Position numbers and translations under genes: made by a program. Under the pieces are notes generated by a model. The model made no database searches. It was not told the origin of the DNA and saw nothing but the letters and a program-made list of their open reading frames with translations. 64,000 nucleotides of DNA from Thelephora terrestris (taxonomy: Eukaryota > Basidiomycota > Agaricomycetes > Thelephorales > Thelephoraceae). Shown piece after piece: positions 41,612-53,697 of this stretch. The first letter of the stretch is position 1. Each line of letters begins with the position of its first letter. The stretch lies in contig WIUZ02000009.1 in NCBI GenBank assembly GCA_015956445.1, positions 186,001-250,000 on the forward strand. Direction: 5' to 3'.

Positions 41612-43775
41612 ATGTCGTATAACCTCAGAGACATATCAGCCTCACACCATCCACAAGACGGTCTCTTTAAACCCACATCCGAAGAGCGCAAAGGCCTCTT
41701 ATCGAACTTCGACGCCGAAGACCACGACAACGGGGAACCGCCTCGTTACGAAGATGAAGAGTACGCCGAGCCTCGAGGACGCACCCCGCTGCGGAAGAGG
41801 AGCGTTGCCTGGATTGCTGGCAGCTTCATCGCATTGATTCTCGGAGCATCGTTCCTTGTGCCAGTATCGAGGGGCTGGTGTTCAGGAATGGGTTCTGCAA
41901 GTCGAGTGACGGACCCTTCGAGATTGCTCAGCAACGGGACACACGATTTCAAGCGAACGGTTCTGATTGTGTCTATTGATGGTCTTCGGTGAGCCTTGCA
42001 GTGGTGATGCATACCATGTGGTGCTCATACGGTGCAACGTCGGGCAGGGCGGATTACCTTGACCGGGGGTTCACCCCGCATTTGTTGGATATCAGCAAAG
42101 AGGGCCTTCGAGCAAAGTTTATGAGACCGGTTTTTCCTGTACGCGCCCCATTGTATCTGTACGGCGAGGTACTGACCTCTCATCTTAGACATTAACATTC
42201 CCGTGAGTTCATCCAATCCCGGCGCAGTTCTATATCTGACTCGCTTCACGACGGTAGTAATCACTGGTCATTAATGTACGTGTCCACGACCCAATTGCTT
42301 GTACCACCGGTGTTGAGACTCTTTCGAAGGTCCGGCCTTTACGCAGAGTCGCATGGGATCGTCGCAAACGTGTGCTCTACAATACCCTCTTGTGGATGCG
42401 AATGTGACCCCTTTATAGAACTTCTGGGACCCTGTCAGCGAACAAGAGTTCCACTATAACACTAGGGCCGGCTCATGGGATGCTTCGTGGTGGTTCGGTG
42501 AACCCGTAAGCATTGATTGCGATCTGCTTGGGCCCGGAATTAAAGTTCGTGCAGATTTGGGAAACCGCTGGAAAAGCGAGAATGATTACTGCTAATCTCA
42601 TGTGGTATGGGAACACATTCTTTCTACCCTTTCGCTGTTTTCTCTAAATGGTCAACGTTCGAATAGGCCAGGCCCCCCTGTAACCCGCACAGGCGCTGAG
42701 CCCACCTATTTCATCCCATGGAGGGTGGGTGTCTTTAGCTGTAGTTACGGGCAAAGTCTCACAGTTCTTCAGGACAAAGTCCCCCTCGGTGAGAAATTGG
42801 ACCAGATTATGGCGTGGATAGACCTGCCACTGGAGAAGCGCCCCCAATTCATCTCAGGTTTTGCATTTGCGACAAATCATCGGACTTGAGGGACTGATGG
42901 ATTGTTCTAGCATATGAACCATCTCTGGACCAAGCCGGTCATGCCGCTGGGCCTTACTCTCAGCTCGTTAATGTACGACACGACTCTTATCCTCGGTTGA
43001 CCGGATTCTGAGGAGTATAACAGGATACGTTGAAGACCGTCGACGTCTTCGCCAAGGATCTCCACAAGGGCCTGAAAGCTCGCAACCTAACAGATATTGT
43101 CGATATCGTCTTTGTTAGCGACCACGGCATGGCGGATACCAGCCACCCAGAATGGGTTTACATCGACGACTACCTGGATAAACAAGCTCTCGACTCCATC
43201 GAACACGAAGATGGTTGGCCGTCGATGGGATTACGTTTCGCCCCGGAGGTCAACTCTTCTGCATATTTGAATATTTTGTTGGAGGCGGCGAAGAGCGACA
43301 AAGACAAATTTGACGTTTACACCCACGATACGATGCCGGAAAGTTATCACTTCTCGCATAACCCAAGGATCGCGCCGATCTACATCGTCCCGAAGTACGG
43401 ATATGCTCTGACGACGAGAGATCGGGGTGAGTCCGGCATGAGCAAAGGGGTAAGTCCTCGCTCGTCCCTACAAGCTATCACCCTCTCAACCTAGGCCTAT
43501 CCCCCCAGAATCACGGCTACGACAACCGGGATTTCCGTATGCACGCAATGTTTGTCGCCCACGGTCCTTTTTCGAACGTCGTGAAAGCCTTGCATCATCA
43601 ATCCTGGATGCCAAACAAGAACAAGGGTTGGCACTCCACCTCGGACGAGACTTACGTTATGGACGGGTTCCAGAACGTGGAAGTGTATAATCTGGTGATG
43701 AGGTTGCTTGGGGTTCCGAAGGGATTTTGGGCAAAGACGAACGGGACGATGGGATTCTGGGATAGATACTTCTGA
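41612..43775 (+). CDS. ENPP-type membrane phosphodiesterase/nucleotide pyrophosphatase
   Basis: Starts at ATG 41612. The N-terminus is cytosolic and acidic, followed by one membrane helix (VAWIAGSFIALILGASFLV, about residues 67-86), so it is a type II membrane protein. The catalytic domain is split over about a dozen small exons: VSIDGLR|ADYLDRGFTPHLL; TLTFP|NHWSLM with the nucleophile Thr; SGLYAESHGIVAN; NFWDPVSEQEFHYN; GPPVTRTGAEPTYFIPW; DKVPLGEKLDQIMAWIDLP; YEPSLDQAGHAAG (metal Asp/His); FVSDHGMAD (metal Asp/His); NHGYDN. It ends GFWDRYF with TGA 43773-43775. The family cleaves phosphodiester or pyrophosphate bonds of nucleotides or lipids outside the cytosol with two zinc ions. All metal ligands expected from the family seem present. 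It interrupts the C/H array and shows no relation to it. Confidence 0.88.
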
Positions 43776-44178
43776 GGTGACTGTTTAGACGGGGCGGGCG
43801 GTGGCCTCCGGAGGGATGTGTGCCCACTTCTGGGATAATAATATATGATTCAGCCCACTGACTGCCCAAATGGATGGAGAAGCCCACAACGGACTCAACC
43901 GACCGCCGTGGTCAAAACCAGAATTGGCCCAACGCGTTTGTTGGGCCTTTCAAATTTCAGGGGCCGAAGTAGGTTTACAGAGGTAACCACACATTCGGTC
44001 TCGTAAGGACCTACTACATGATCGTGGATGATGTCTATTGGACGGGTTGCACAACGGGTGTCCAGATGCCCTTACTACCTGCAAAAAACTCGTCGGGATA
44101 CACACGCCAGTAAAAAATACAATGGTTCGTTCATTTCGCCGCAATGCCTCCCTCCACCATAGCACCATTCTTCAGGAT
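43776..44178. other. Intergenic region behind the phosphodiesterase gene
   Basis: 403 bp between two convergent genes. It holds the 3' UTRs; aataatatatgattc near 43838 may be a polyadenylation region. No gene is seen. Confidence 0.5.
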
Positions 44179-45438
44179 TCAGCGGTCACTGGTAATCCTC
44201 TGCGACTCGACAAGGTCCTTCTCCAAAACCACTTTGGTTTTCAACAAGACCTGCGTGTGTGGATCTCTGCCACGCCCCAGACATACACTTTTCTCAACCC
44301 CCACCTCCGTCGTCCCCGCCACTTTACCCCGGCCCTTTGGTGTGGGAGTTTTATCAGATTCGACCTCCCTGATCATTATCGTGTCGTCAAACTCTGCGCA
44401 CGGGTGTTCGCATAAAAGGTACATGTCACAGGACATGATGTCTTCCATAAATACCGACTCCAAGCGCAGCGCGAGATTTGCAATGGTCGTTATCCCGTTG
44501 GTCGCCTTCCCTTTGACAAATTCTAATGTATGCCGAAAGTACGGGAATGACCCTGTGAGCCACAGGACGTTTGCGACCGACCGAGTGATCCAATCGAGAT
44601 CCAACGACGGTTTGGAGAGATGGCTGTGGGTCAAGGTCCTCCACCTGGCTGATATTGCCTGCCCCTCTGGTATGCGTGAGTTGCGTTCCACTGGTGGCGT
44701 GCGACTCTACTCACCCGAGGCGGATAAGCGTTCGTGAATAGAGCTCAACGTCTCAAACTCCTTCTTGTATCGCCAACTCGATGAGGCCTGCACTGCAAAG
44801 TCGCAGAGGCATGACTGAAGCAAGAAAGTCACGGCCGCGGAGTCCCGGTCGAGGACGTGATGGACGAGTGCGGGGCCGAACGACTGGGAAAAGGAGTCGA
44901 TATCCTTTTTTTGTATCTCGAACCTGCTGGACCGGTCTGGTCTGTGCTTCTCCCATTGTTCAGTCAAGTTGGCCGCAACTTGGAATATGTTCTCGTTTAG
45001 ATCGCGAACGATACCCAAGACATCTGCCTCAGACCTGCGGTCTGCCGTCGATAGGAAGGATTGGGCCCCGGAGAGCTCTTTCGACCTCGCATCCAGAAGT
45101 TCCTTGGTTCGTGTAAGCTCGTCTTCCAGCGCTTGGGTACGTTGGTCCCGCTTCGCCATAGCCCGCCTATAGGTCCTGGAATCTTCCTCAAGCCGGTGTT
45201 CCAATTCTGCGATCCGCTCCTTGGCTGCCCTGTGCTTCCTCAGGTACCTCTCCTTCAAATTGCTCAGCATGGATAGTTCAGCTTTCTGGGTGTCGATTAC
45301 GGTCCTCCGCCTCCCTACCATGCCCTCTGCCACTCTCTGCCGCCCCTTGATTTCACTGGATTCCAATTTTGACCCTTCCACCGACGTTGGGAGTTGTTCT
45401 TGCGACTGTATCTTTAGGTTTTCCATGGGGAGGTGCAT
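44179..45438 (-). CDS. C2: coiled-coil protein paired with Hsp70-like H2
   Basis: Exons 45438-44715 and 44666-44179 around a 48-bp intron; 1212 nt, 403 aa. I chose the start MHLPMENL at 45438 because it aligns with MPLPPLEM of C3; the open frame continues to 45666 but would overlap the promoter and almost reach H2. Content: coiled coil (RAAKERIAELEHRLEEDS), QSFLSTADRRSEADVLGIVR, NENIFQVAANLTEQWEK, GPALVHHVLDRDSAAVTFLL, QSCLCDFAVQASSSW, then exon 2 with GQAISARWRTLTHSHLSKPS, LRLESVFMEDIMSCDMYL, GTTEVGVEK and VLLKTKVVLEKDLV. Function unknown. Confidence 0.82.
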
Positions 45439-45683
45439 GGTGCTATTGCTGAATAGAGTGTTGAAGGGAGGAAGATGAACGTGGACGAAGGGAAAGCCGA
45501 ATGGCATATCACAAGCCCAAAGTGTGGCTGGCGTCCTTTGACGCCGAGAACCCACACAATTGTGAACGCCTAACAAACAGCACGTGTCGGGGTCTCTCCT
45601 TGATAAGGAAAGTGTGGCAGGGTTTGGGGAATACAAAGTGCCTTCCTCTTGTTGGCCGTTCTCCACGTCGCCGCCCTTTCGCT
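45439..45683. promoter_or_regulatory. C2/H2 divergent promoter
   Basis: 245 bp. It contains CACGTG at 45581, then TTGATAAGGAAAGTGTGGCA at 45600-45619 and ATACAAAG (TATA position) at 45631-45638, about 50 bp before the H2 start. The order CACGTG - GATA motif - TATA recurs at H3 and H6. Confidence 0.65.
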
Positions 45684-48162
45684 ATGAACCGTACTGCCTA
45701 CAACGGTCCCTCTCGGAAGCTTGCCCTCGCCTTCGACATCGGCACTACGTACAGTGGCGCCGCATACGCATTCCTGGACCCTGGAGAAATCCCCCAAATC
45801 AACTCGGTCACGAAGTGAGTTCCTCTCGGATCCTCCTGTGCTACGACTGTGACGAAATGGAGGCAGGTATCTCGACAACCCAAACGTTGGGACGGCGAAG
45901 GTCCCTTCAATCTTGTACTATGACCGTCGCGGTAACTTCAAGGGTGTTGAGAACGGAACGGGACTCCAAGACGACGAAAGCCTCATCCAGATGCGGTGGT
46001 TCGTAATCGTCTATAAACACACCTCTTCAACATTGCTCACTTTCACAGGTGGAAGCTTATGCTTTCACCCACAGGACCGCCTGCGGCGTTGAGGGACCAA
46101 ATGACCACGGACCTCCCGATTGGAAAAACAATTATCGACATCTTTGCGGATTTCTTGCGCTATCTCTTCGATTCGACGAAATCCCTCTTCATTTCCTCCG
46201 ACCAGAACGGAGAGCTCCGCTGGAACTCGGTCGCTGACAAAATTGAACTCATATTGACCCATCCCAACGGGTGGGGTGGTCCGCAACAAAGTCAACTCCG
46301 GACTGCTGCCATCAGAGCGGGTATCATCCCTGACACCCCAGAGGGACGTGCCAGGGTCCACTTTGTGACCGAAGGAGAGGCGAGCTTCAACTTCTGTGCT
46401 ACTCATACTCAGGCGGGTGAAAACTTGAAGGTTCGGCATCGCTGGTGTTGTCGTCTTGTTTATGTCTTCTGACGCGTCTGCAGCACGGGGACACAGTGCT
46501 CGTTGTTGATGCGGGTGGAGGGACGATCGACATAAGTTCCTACACGGTGACCGCCAATGGACCTCTTCAGGCCGAGGAATTATTCCAGCCAAAATGTGAG
46601 CCTACTTTACTTTAGTTGCCTGTCCGATCGTTGAGACACCCCTGTAAGGTGTGGTTCAGGGTGGAGAATTTGTTACGGCGAGGGCAAGGGAGATGATCTC
46701 AGGTAGGTTAAAAAGCTCTCGCTCGTCACACCTCCAGCTCATCTACGACCAGAAAAATGGAAGAAATCAAAGTTCAACACCCCTGAAGACATCGCCGCTT
46801 TCTCCCAGAAGTTCGACGAAGGTGTGAAACGAGTATTTTCCGAAGAAACGGGAACACAGTACGTCAAGTTCGGCTCTCCCAGGGACAACGACCCCAAAAC
46901 CGGCATTAAGGCGGGAAAGTTGGCGCTCACAGGGTAATCTACTGGCCACTCTCCCCCACCGATTCCGCTGAAATCACTCCCCGCGCACAGGACACAGGTC
47001 TCGGGGTTTTTCGAACCTTCCATTCAGCTCACCGTGGATTCTATCAGGGAGAACTTCACCGAAATTGTATCCATGAACTCGGTCAGTAGATTTGGAATCT
47101 CTTGACCTCCGCATCTGAGAACCTGCCCATAGTTCGCTTTCCTCGTTGGCGGGTTCGCCTCAAGCCCGTGGCTGTCAGCTCAACTCAACCGGCGGCTTTC
47201 CGATCTTGGGCTGAAGTTTTTCAAGCCAGACACGAATACGTGAGAGTGCCTGTCCCCCTTGTTGAAACCTGTTTGACGACTTCCGCATAGTGACAAGGCG
47301 GTTGCAGTCGGAGCTGTCTCGTTCCACATCGACCGCTTCGTCAGAGGCCGCATTTCAAAATTCACATATGGCGTCCCGTGCGCTATCATCTACAGACCGT
47401 CAAACCCAGAGCATGCCAAGCGCGAACATAAGACGATCTCAGACGTTTTAGGAGACAAGTACCTCCCTTGTGCCTTCGAAACGATGCTCTCCAAGGTTTG
47501 GCAATGAATCGTCTCTATTGAACCCACCTCGCTCATGGGTGAAATCTAGGGCACTAAAGTCCTCGAAGACCGAGAAATCCGAACAACGATGTACGTGATT
47601 CGTGAAGGGGCTCCAGCGAGGGATATATTGGCGCGAATCGTCAAGTATGATGGAAACCTCAAGGAACCGCGGTGGACAGATATCGAACAAAGTATGAACC
47701 TTGATTTCGCGGTATGGTTTCTGCGTCTGATGCTCACGATCCAAAAGACAGGTTTGAGACTCTGTGCCACGTAGCTGCTGACGTTTCTGCGGCACCGTCC
47801 AAGCTCAAATTTGGGGAGTCCGGGAAACTATGCTACTATCGGGAATACGATGTGGTGTTGCTCGTAGGTCTTACGGAACTCAAGGCGCAGATCCGCTGGA
47901 CCGACGCTACAACTGTAAGTATTCATAATCTGGGTCACCTGCCGTTTCTAACTGCCTCGTCACGGATCCAGGGGCTAGAGGAAAGGTGCTTCCTCGCATT
48001 CTACCTCTTTTGTCGTACCCTGAACTGACTCGTATTTACCCGTATCACAGCAGCGACGCAGCTATCGTTTACGGAGACGCGTCAGAGAATAATTGCGGTA
48101 GCAGTTGTATTGGCCCGGCGGTCGCAGCTCCTCCTCCCCGTTATGGCGATTGGGATCTCTGA
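45684..48162 (+). CDS. H2: Hsp70-like ATPase
   Basis: ATG 45684 to TGA 48160-48162, with the same exon plan as H3. Phosphate-1 loop LAFDIGTTYSGAAYAFLDPG in exon 1; the following exon has ILYYDRRGNFKGVENGTGL; the large exon runs from KTIIDIFADFLRYLFDSTKS to FVTEGEASFNFCATHTQ. Phosphate-2 is VLVVDAGGGTIDISSYTVT, the adenosine-type motif is AFLVGGFASSPWL, and the tail ends YGDWDL. No disabling change was noticed. It converges with C3 (116 bp between the stops). Likely a cytosolic ATP-dependent factor; clients unknown. Confidence 0.85.
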
Positions 48163-48277
48163 ACTCTGCTGTATCACGATAACAACCAATTGGATAACAT
48201 ATTTGAGGGGGCGCCTGCGCCACCCTTTGTCGACGGCGGGTATCCCCTTGTGTCCTTGATTTGGTGTGGGGTGATTA

Positions 48278-49538
48278 TCAGGAGTCTGCGAGGTCGTGTT
48301 CCAAAACCACTTTTGCTTTCAACAACACTTCTATGCGCAGATCATCGACCCCCCTCCCGCCCACACTTTTCCCAACGCCCACCTCCGTTGTCCCCGCCAC
48401 TTTTTCTTCCCTTTGAGGGGGAGACCGGGTGGATTCGAACTCCTTGGTCATTCTCATGTCGTCAAACGCGGTGCGTGGGGTTTGGAAAATGAGATACATG
48501 TCGCTGGATGCGACATCCATCATAAACACCGACTCCAAGCGCTGCGCGAGTCGGTCGATGGTTTCCATCCGATTGAATGCCTTCGCCTTGACGAAATCGA
48601 ATGAGTGTTGAGAAGATTGGAACGAGCCTGTGATCGAGAGGATGTTTGCAACTCTCTTCATGATCGACTCTGTGGAATTATGGGGTGACGGTTTGGTGAG
48701 GTAGTTGTGGGTCAAAGACCTCCATCTGGCTGAGATTGCTTGCGCCTCTGGGATGCGTGAATTGGATTTTGCCAACCTCGTTCGATGCGAGCTTACCGGA
48801 GGCGGATAGATTTTGGTAAATAGACCCTAGTATTGCCAATTCCTTTTTATGACTTCGACGACGCCAACTCAACGTGAACTGTGCTACAAGGGAGCAGAGG
48901 CACGACTGGACCAAGAAAGTCACGGCCACGGGGTATCGGTCAAGGACTCGACGGAGGAGGGCGGGTCCGTAATACTGCGAAAAAGAATCGACGGTTTTTT
49001 GGGATACGGCGAATCTTTTGGGTTGCGAGGATGCCAACTTCTCCCACTCTTCGGTCAAACTGGCCGCGACCTGGAACACGTTCTCGTTCAGGTCGCGGAC
49101 GATAGACAACACCTCTGCCTCGGATAGGCGGTCTGTGGTTGATAGAAAGGATTGGGCCCGGGAGAGTTCGTTCGTCCTCGCGGATAATAGTTGCTTGGTC
49201 TGTGCGAGCTTGTCTTCCATTGCTCGAATGTGCTGGTCCCGCTTCTGCAAAGTCTTCCGGTGGATCCTGGGTGCCTCCTCAATTTCGTGTTCCAACCTCG
49301 CGATCCGCTCCTTGGCCATATCGTACTTCCTCGCGCACCTCTCTATTGATCCCCTCAGCATGGTTATTTCAAATGCCTGAGCATCGATTTCGGCCTTCTG
49401 TCTTCCCGCAAGGTTTTCTGGTGCTCTCCGTCCCCGCTTGTCGTCTCCTGATTCAGGTATCCTCCCCTTCTCCGAGGCTTCAAGTTTGGACTGCTCTTCG
49501 GACCATATAGCAAACATTTCCAGGGGGGGCAAGGGCAT
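48278..49538 (-). CDS. C3: coiled-coil protein paired with Hsp70-like H3
   Basis: Exons 49538-48797 and 48747-48278, intron 49 bp; 1212 nt, 403 aa, the same length as C2. Start MPLPPLEMFAIWSEEQ. Coiled coil about residues 60-125; AQSFLSTTDRLSEAEVLSIV near 130; NENVFQVAASLTEEWEKL; YYGPALLRRVLDRYPVAVTF; QSCLCSLVAQFTLSWRRR; NLSASG at the splice. Exon 2: AISARWRSLTHNYLTKPSPH, RLESVFMMDVASSDMYL, GTTEVGVGK, VLLKAKVVLEHDLADS. The open frame extends upstream to 49973 only by running antisense through the H3 start, so it was not used. Confidence 0.82.
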
Positions 49539-49814
49539 TGTCACGTGCTGTCGTTGAACGAGTGTTGAAGCGGGGAAGATGGGGTGCGAGGAGAAAGCCG
49601 GGTCTATCGCCATCCCACAAGGTGTTGCGGATATCTCCTGGCACTTAAATGGGCCCATCCACGAGGACAGATATGGGCACCTTCGGCAGGACACCGACCC
49701 GACAACACGTGTAGGGCTTGTCCTTGATGGGAAAAGTGTGGCGGGTTCAGTTAAGATATAGCACCTTCGCCTTACACGCGGTTTTACTGAACCGTCGCCG
49801 TTCCACGTTCCCCC
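49539..49814. promoter_or_regulatory. C3/H3 divergent promoter
   Basis: 276 bp. CACGTG at 49706 is followed by TTGATGGGAAAAGTGTGGCG (49723-49742) and TTAAGATATAGC as the TATA-like box, ending about 50 bp before the H3 ATG. Confidence 0.65.
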
Positions 49815-52302
49815 ATGATCCGCACAGCCTATAACGGTCCCTCTCGAAAGCTCATTCTCGCTTTTGATATCGGTACCACGTATAGTGGAGCCGCGTACGC
49901 GTTTCTGGACCCTGGAGAAGTCCCCCAAATCAACTCGGTCACGAAGTGAGTCCCCCCCCCCCCACGATCCCACTACTACCCGACGACCGGGACTGATTGG
50001 AGTGCAGGTACCTCGACAACCCGAACGTTGGGTCGGCGAAAGTCCCTTCGATCTTGTACTATGATCAAAACGGTAACTTCCGGGGCGTCGAGAACGGAAC
50101 GGGGCTTCAGGATGACGAAAGTCTCATCGAGTTGCGATGGTTCGTACTGATCTAGGACTATTACCTCCTCTCCGTCACTAACTTTTTGCAGGTGGAAGCT
50201 TCTGCTCGGACCCACGGAGCCTAGTGCAGCGCTGAGGAAGCAGATGAGCACGGATCTCCCGAGGGGAAAAACAGTCGTCGACATTTTCTCCGATTTCATG
50301 CGTTACCTCTTCGATTCGACAAAGGCGCTCTTTATTTCCTCCGACCAGAACGGGGAGCACCGCTGGAATTCAGTGTCTCGCAACATCGAGCTCGTGTTGA
50401 CGCATCCTAATGAATGGTGTGGCCCGCAACAAAGCAAACTCCGGACTGCTGCCATCCGGGCGAACATCGTCCCAGACACACCAGAGGGGCACGCCAGAGT
50501 CCATTTTGTGACTGAAGGGGAGGCGAGTTTCAATTTTTGTGTCACGCACACTCAGGCGGGTGAAAACTTGAAGGTTTGGTATTGAGAGATTATTTTTACA
50601 TGCGGTGTCCCTCCTGACATGTTGATAGCGCGGTGACAACGTGCTGGTTGTTGATGCAGGTGGAGGGACGATCGACATAAGTTCCTATGCGGTGACCGAT
50701 ACCGGGCCCCTGCAAGTTGAAGAGTTATTCCAGCCACAATGTGAGATCATCTGCCCTCGGTTCCCTGTTCAAACATTGAGGTGCTCCTAAGGTTTACTCC
50801 AGGGCGGAGAATTCGTCACAGCGAGAGCAAAGGATATGGTCTCAGGTCGGTTCAACTACACCCTCTCGTTGCGCTTCCCATTCAACCAGAGCTAGAAAGA
50901 TTGAAGACGTCGATTTTTGATACTCCTGAAGATATGACCGCCTTTTCCCGGAAGTTTGACGAAGGCTTGAAAAGGGTGTTTTCCGATAGCACAGCGGTGC
51001 AGTACGTCAAATTCGGATCTCCGAGAGATAACGACCCCAAACACGGGATCAAGGCTGGGAGATTCATGCTTACGGGGTAAATGGCTTGTCACTCCCCCCC
51101 CCCCCTACACACACACACACCTTCGCTCACATTCGGCCTACGCGTAGGCACCAAGTATCAGGATTTTTCGAACCTTCGGTTCAGTCCACCGTGGATACCA
51201 TCAGGGAGTATTTTACGGAAATCCTTTCCATGAACTCGGTTGGTCTGTTGGGAGTCTCTTGGTTTGCCTATCTGAAAACCTACAACCTAGCTCGCTTTTC
51301 TCGTCGGGGGGTTTGCTTCAAGCCCATGGTTGTCTGATCAGCTCAACAGACGGCTTTCCGATCTTGGGTTGAACTTTTTCAAACCAGACACGAACACGTG
51401 AGAGTGGCTGTTCTATCTGTCGAAGCTTGAAGTGATGATTTCCGCGTAGCGGCAAAGCAGTTGCAGTTGGAGCGGTCTCGTTCTACATTGACCGTTTTGT
51501 CAGGGGACGAATTTCGAAATTCACGTATGGTGTCCCATGCGCCGTCGTCTACAATCCATTCGATCCAGAGCATGTGAAACGCGAGGACAAAACGTACATG
51601 GACCTCGAAGGAGACAAGTGTGTCCCTGGTGGTTTTACGACCTTGCTCTCCAAGGTTCTGCACCAAATCATCTTCGTCCAATTCACCCCGCTTACAATCG
51701 AACGCGATGGATGTCTAGGGCACCAGGGTTCTTGAAAGCAGAGAAATCAAAACGCAGAGGTGGGCGATCAGTGAAGGGGTTCCAACAGGGAAGGTGATGG
51801 CAGGGATCAGGAAGTACCATGGGAGTGAAAAGGAGCCGGAGTGGACGGACGTCGAACGAGGTACGACTTTCGGCTCAGCGGGTCGATCACCATGTCCAGC
51901 ACTCATAACCCAAAAGATAGATTTGAGACCCTATGCCATGTAGTTGCTGATATTTCAGAAGCGCCGTGGAGGTGCAAGACCGGGGCGTCCGGGAAATTGT
52001 GCTACATCCAGAAGTACGACGTGGTGCTGATGGTGGGTCTGACGGAGCTGAAGGCGCAAATCCGCTGGACCGACTCTACAACCGTGCGAGTTCACGACCA
52101 ATCTGCTGTAAACCACCTTCGCTGACATCGCCACTAACTAGGGAATGGAGAGAAGGTCGCTCTTCGTCTTTCGCACAATGCAGTATCCCTTGGACTGACC
52201 TGGATTTATTCGGTTCACAGCGGCGACGCGGTAGTCGTGTACAAAGACGCATCGGAGAATAGTTGCGCTGACCCAAAGGTTGCCTCCCTTCCCGCGTTAT
52301 GA
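49815..52302 (+). CDS. H3: Hsp70-like ATPase, 13 exons
   Basis: Exons by GT-AG and paralogue comparison: 49815-49945, 50008-50139, 50192-50573, 50629-50740, 50792-50845, 50890-51076, 51148-51238, 51291-51397, 51450-51654, 51719-51860, 51917-52083, 52142-52155, 52221-52302. They sum to 1806 nt, 601 aa, in one frame. Phosphate-1 LAFDIGTTYSGAAYAFLDPG is near residue 17, phosphate-2 VLVVDAGGGTIDISSY near 220, adenosine-type AFLVGGFASSPWLSDQL near 365. The fold is the actin/Hsp70 ATPase. A canonical substrate-binding half is absent; the last some 200 residues are specific to this family. Introns hold a C-run (49950) and a C/CA run (51093-51121). This is the best-preserved member I checked. Confidence 0.88.
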
Positions 52303-53220
52303 CGGTTGAAACTTATGAACTCTCTTGTTTTTACAACAGTCTTCAGCTGGGCAGCGTGTGCGAAGCGGTGCTGGTAATGTTGACGGGTCCCGCGCTAACG
52401 CTCGTCGACGGCGGGCTGCCAGTGGTCTGGCGTGAAGCGCTCAGGATTAGAAGTTTGAAGGGCCTAAGTGTGAGCCAGGGATCCGCACAACGTAGCACAT
52501 ATAGCGTGTAAGCGCTGGATGGCTCGTCGCCCAAAGGGGAGTTTTTTGCGCACTACTAGTATTTTACAAACTTCGCATCTCATGCCAATCGTGTTCAACC
52601 CTCCTGCTCATTAACCGTTTGCTCAGTCCAAAGCCCAGGAACCAGAAAAACCACTAATTCCTTCGTGCCTCCTACATCACCACTTCCGATTTCCTACGAG
52701 TTCCTCATGGCGTCCTTCTCTGACCCACTCAGTTTCTAACTGCCAACGAATATCCACGAGCTGTTTTCCCTGAAACCCCATAACATTCCCCCACCCATGG
52801 TCGGGTTACCCACGATGGTTCCTGTAGGGTTTCTAGCCGTGACACAGGCTCTATTTATAATTGTACCGTGACGTGTCCAGTAGCGCCGACTCCAGCACGC
52901 AGCTAGTCCTCAAACATCCTGAGACTTAGCCATGCCCGTGTGTATCAGCTTAAAACCGCTCTCTCAGCCTTACATGTCTTATAAGAGTTGGGCCCAGCAG
53001 GGCGCACCAGGTCTCACCGTGCATAGTGCGACTGGCAAATTCTAGCACCGAAATGAATCATCTTCACGTCAGAAGCCCATACTTTTCTGAACACCCGCAA
53101 GTCACCTCCACGGTGAAACCCGGAGCGGTCTCTCCAGTGTATCCAAAATCTCCCGATGGGCCCTGGAGGACTTCCCGATGAGATCTCGTGCTCCAATTGA
53201 ACCCCGTGATCAGCGTTCCT
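52303..53220. other. Intergenic region between H3 and the C remnant
   Basis: About 0.9 kb without a gene. A segment at about 53045-53080 (gcaccgaaatgaatcatcttcacgtcag) recurs before H5 at about 56586-56615, marking a shared upstream unit. Otherwise nothing is recognised. Confidence 0.5.
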
Positions 53221-53470
53221 TGGCTACTTAAAGACTTTGTACTTCCCCGCGCACCTCTCTACCAACCCTTCGAGCATGAGTATTTCAACTCTCTGAGCGT
53301 CGATTTGAACTTTCTTTCTTCCCACCAGGTTCACGTTCGTTCTCCAGCGCCCATTGTCGCCTTCTGATTCACGTATCCTCCCCTTCTACGAGATGCGGGG
53401 CGGTCCTCGGGCCATATGGCCTACATCTCGAGGGGAGCGGGGGCATCGTGCTGTTGCTGAGTGAAATGTA
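53221..53470 (-). pseudogene. Remnant of a C gene before H4
   Basis: Minus-strand similarity to the 5' part of C3 (49310-49560): ttcctcgcgcacctctctat / ttccccgcgcacctctctac, then gagcatcgattt / gagcgtcgattt, gtatcctccccttct, and the start region with cgggggcat. Only about 250 bp of the first exon remain; the rest of the gene is gone. So H4 once had a C partner in the usual place. Confidence 0.75.
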
Positions 53471-53599
53471 CAAATGAGGAGGCCCATTGCCATCCCCCCA
53501 AGCGTTGCGGATACCTCCTGGCACCTAAATGAATCCATTCACGAAGAGACCCCAGATATGCCTGGACACCCTCGGCAGATCACCTACCCAAGTATGCAT

Positions 53600-53697
53600 G
53601 CGGCGGCCTCTCCCCTGATAGGAAGGCATGCGGTGTCCCAGGGAGTATAAAGTGTCTCCCTCTTGCGAGCAGTAGTCTTCATCCTCAGCGCTTTCTC
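53600..53697 (+). promoter_or_regulatory. H4 promoter
   Basis: CCTCTCCCCTGATAGGAAGG at about 53607-53626 is followed by GAGTATAAAG (53643-53652), about 45 bp before the ATG. The CACGTG and part of the GTGTGGCGGG core seen in other copies are altered. Confidence 0.6.

Noticed and set aside
44707-45666. Longer C2 protein starting at 45666
   Set aside because: The extra 76 codons run through the promoter motif of H2 and have no counterpart in C1; MHLPMENL at 45438 aligns with the C3 start.
48678-49973. 431-codon frame as the C3 protein
   Set aside because: The upstream part is antisense to H3 exon 1 and the downstream part reads through the conserved C intron.
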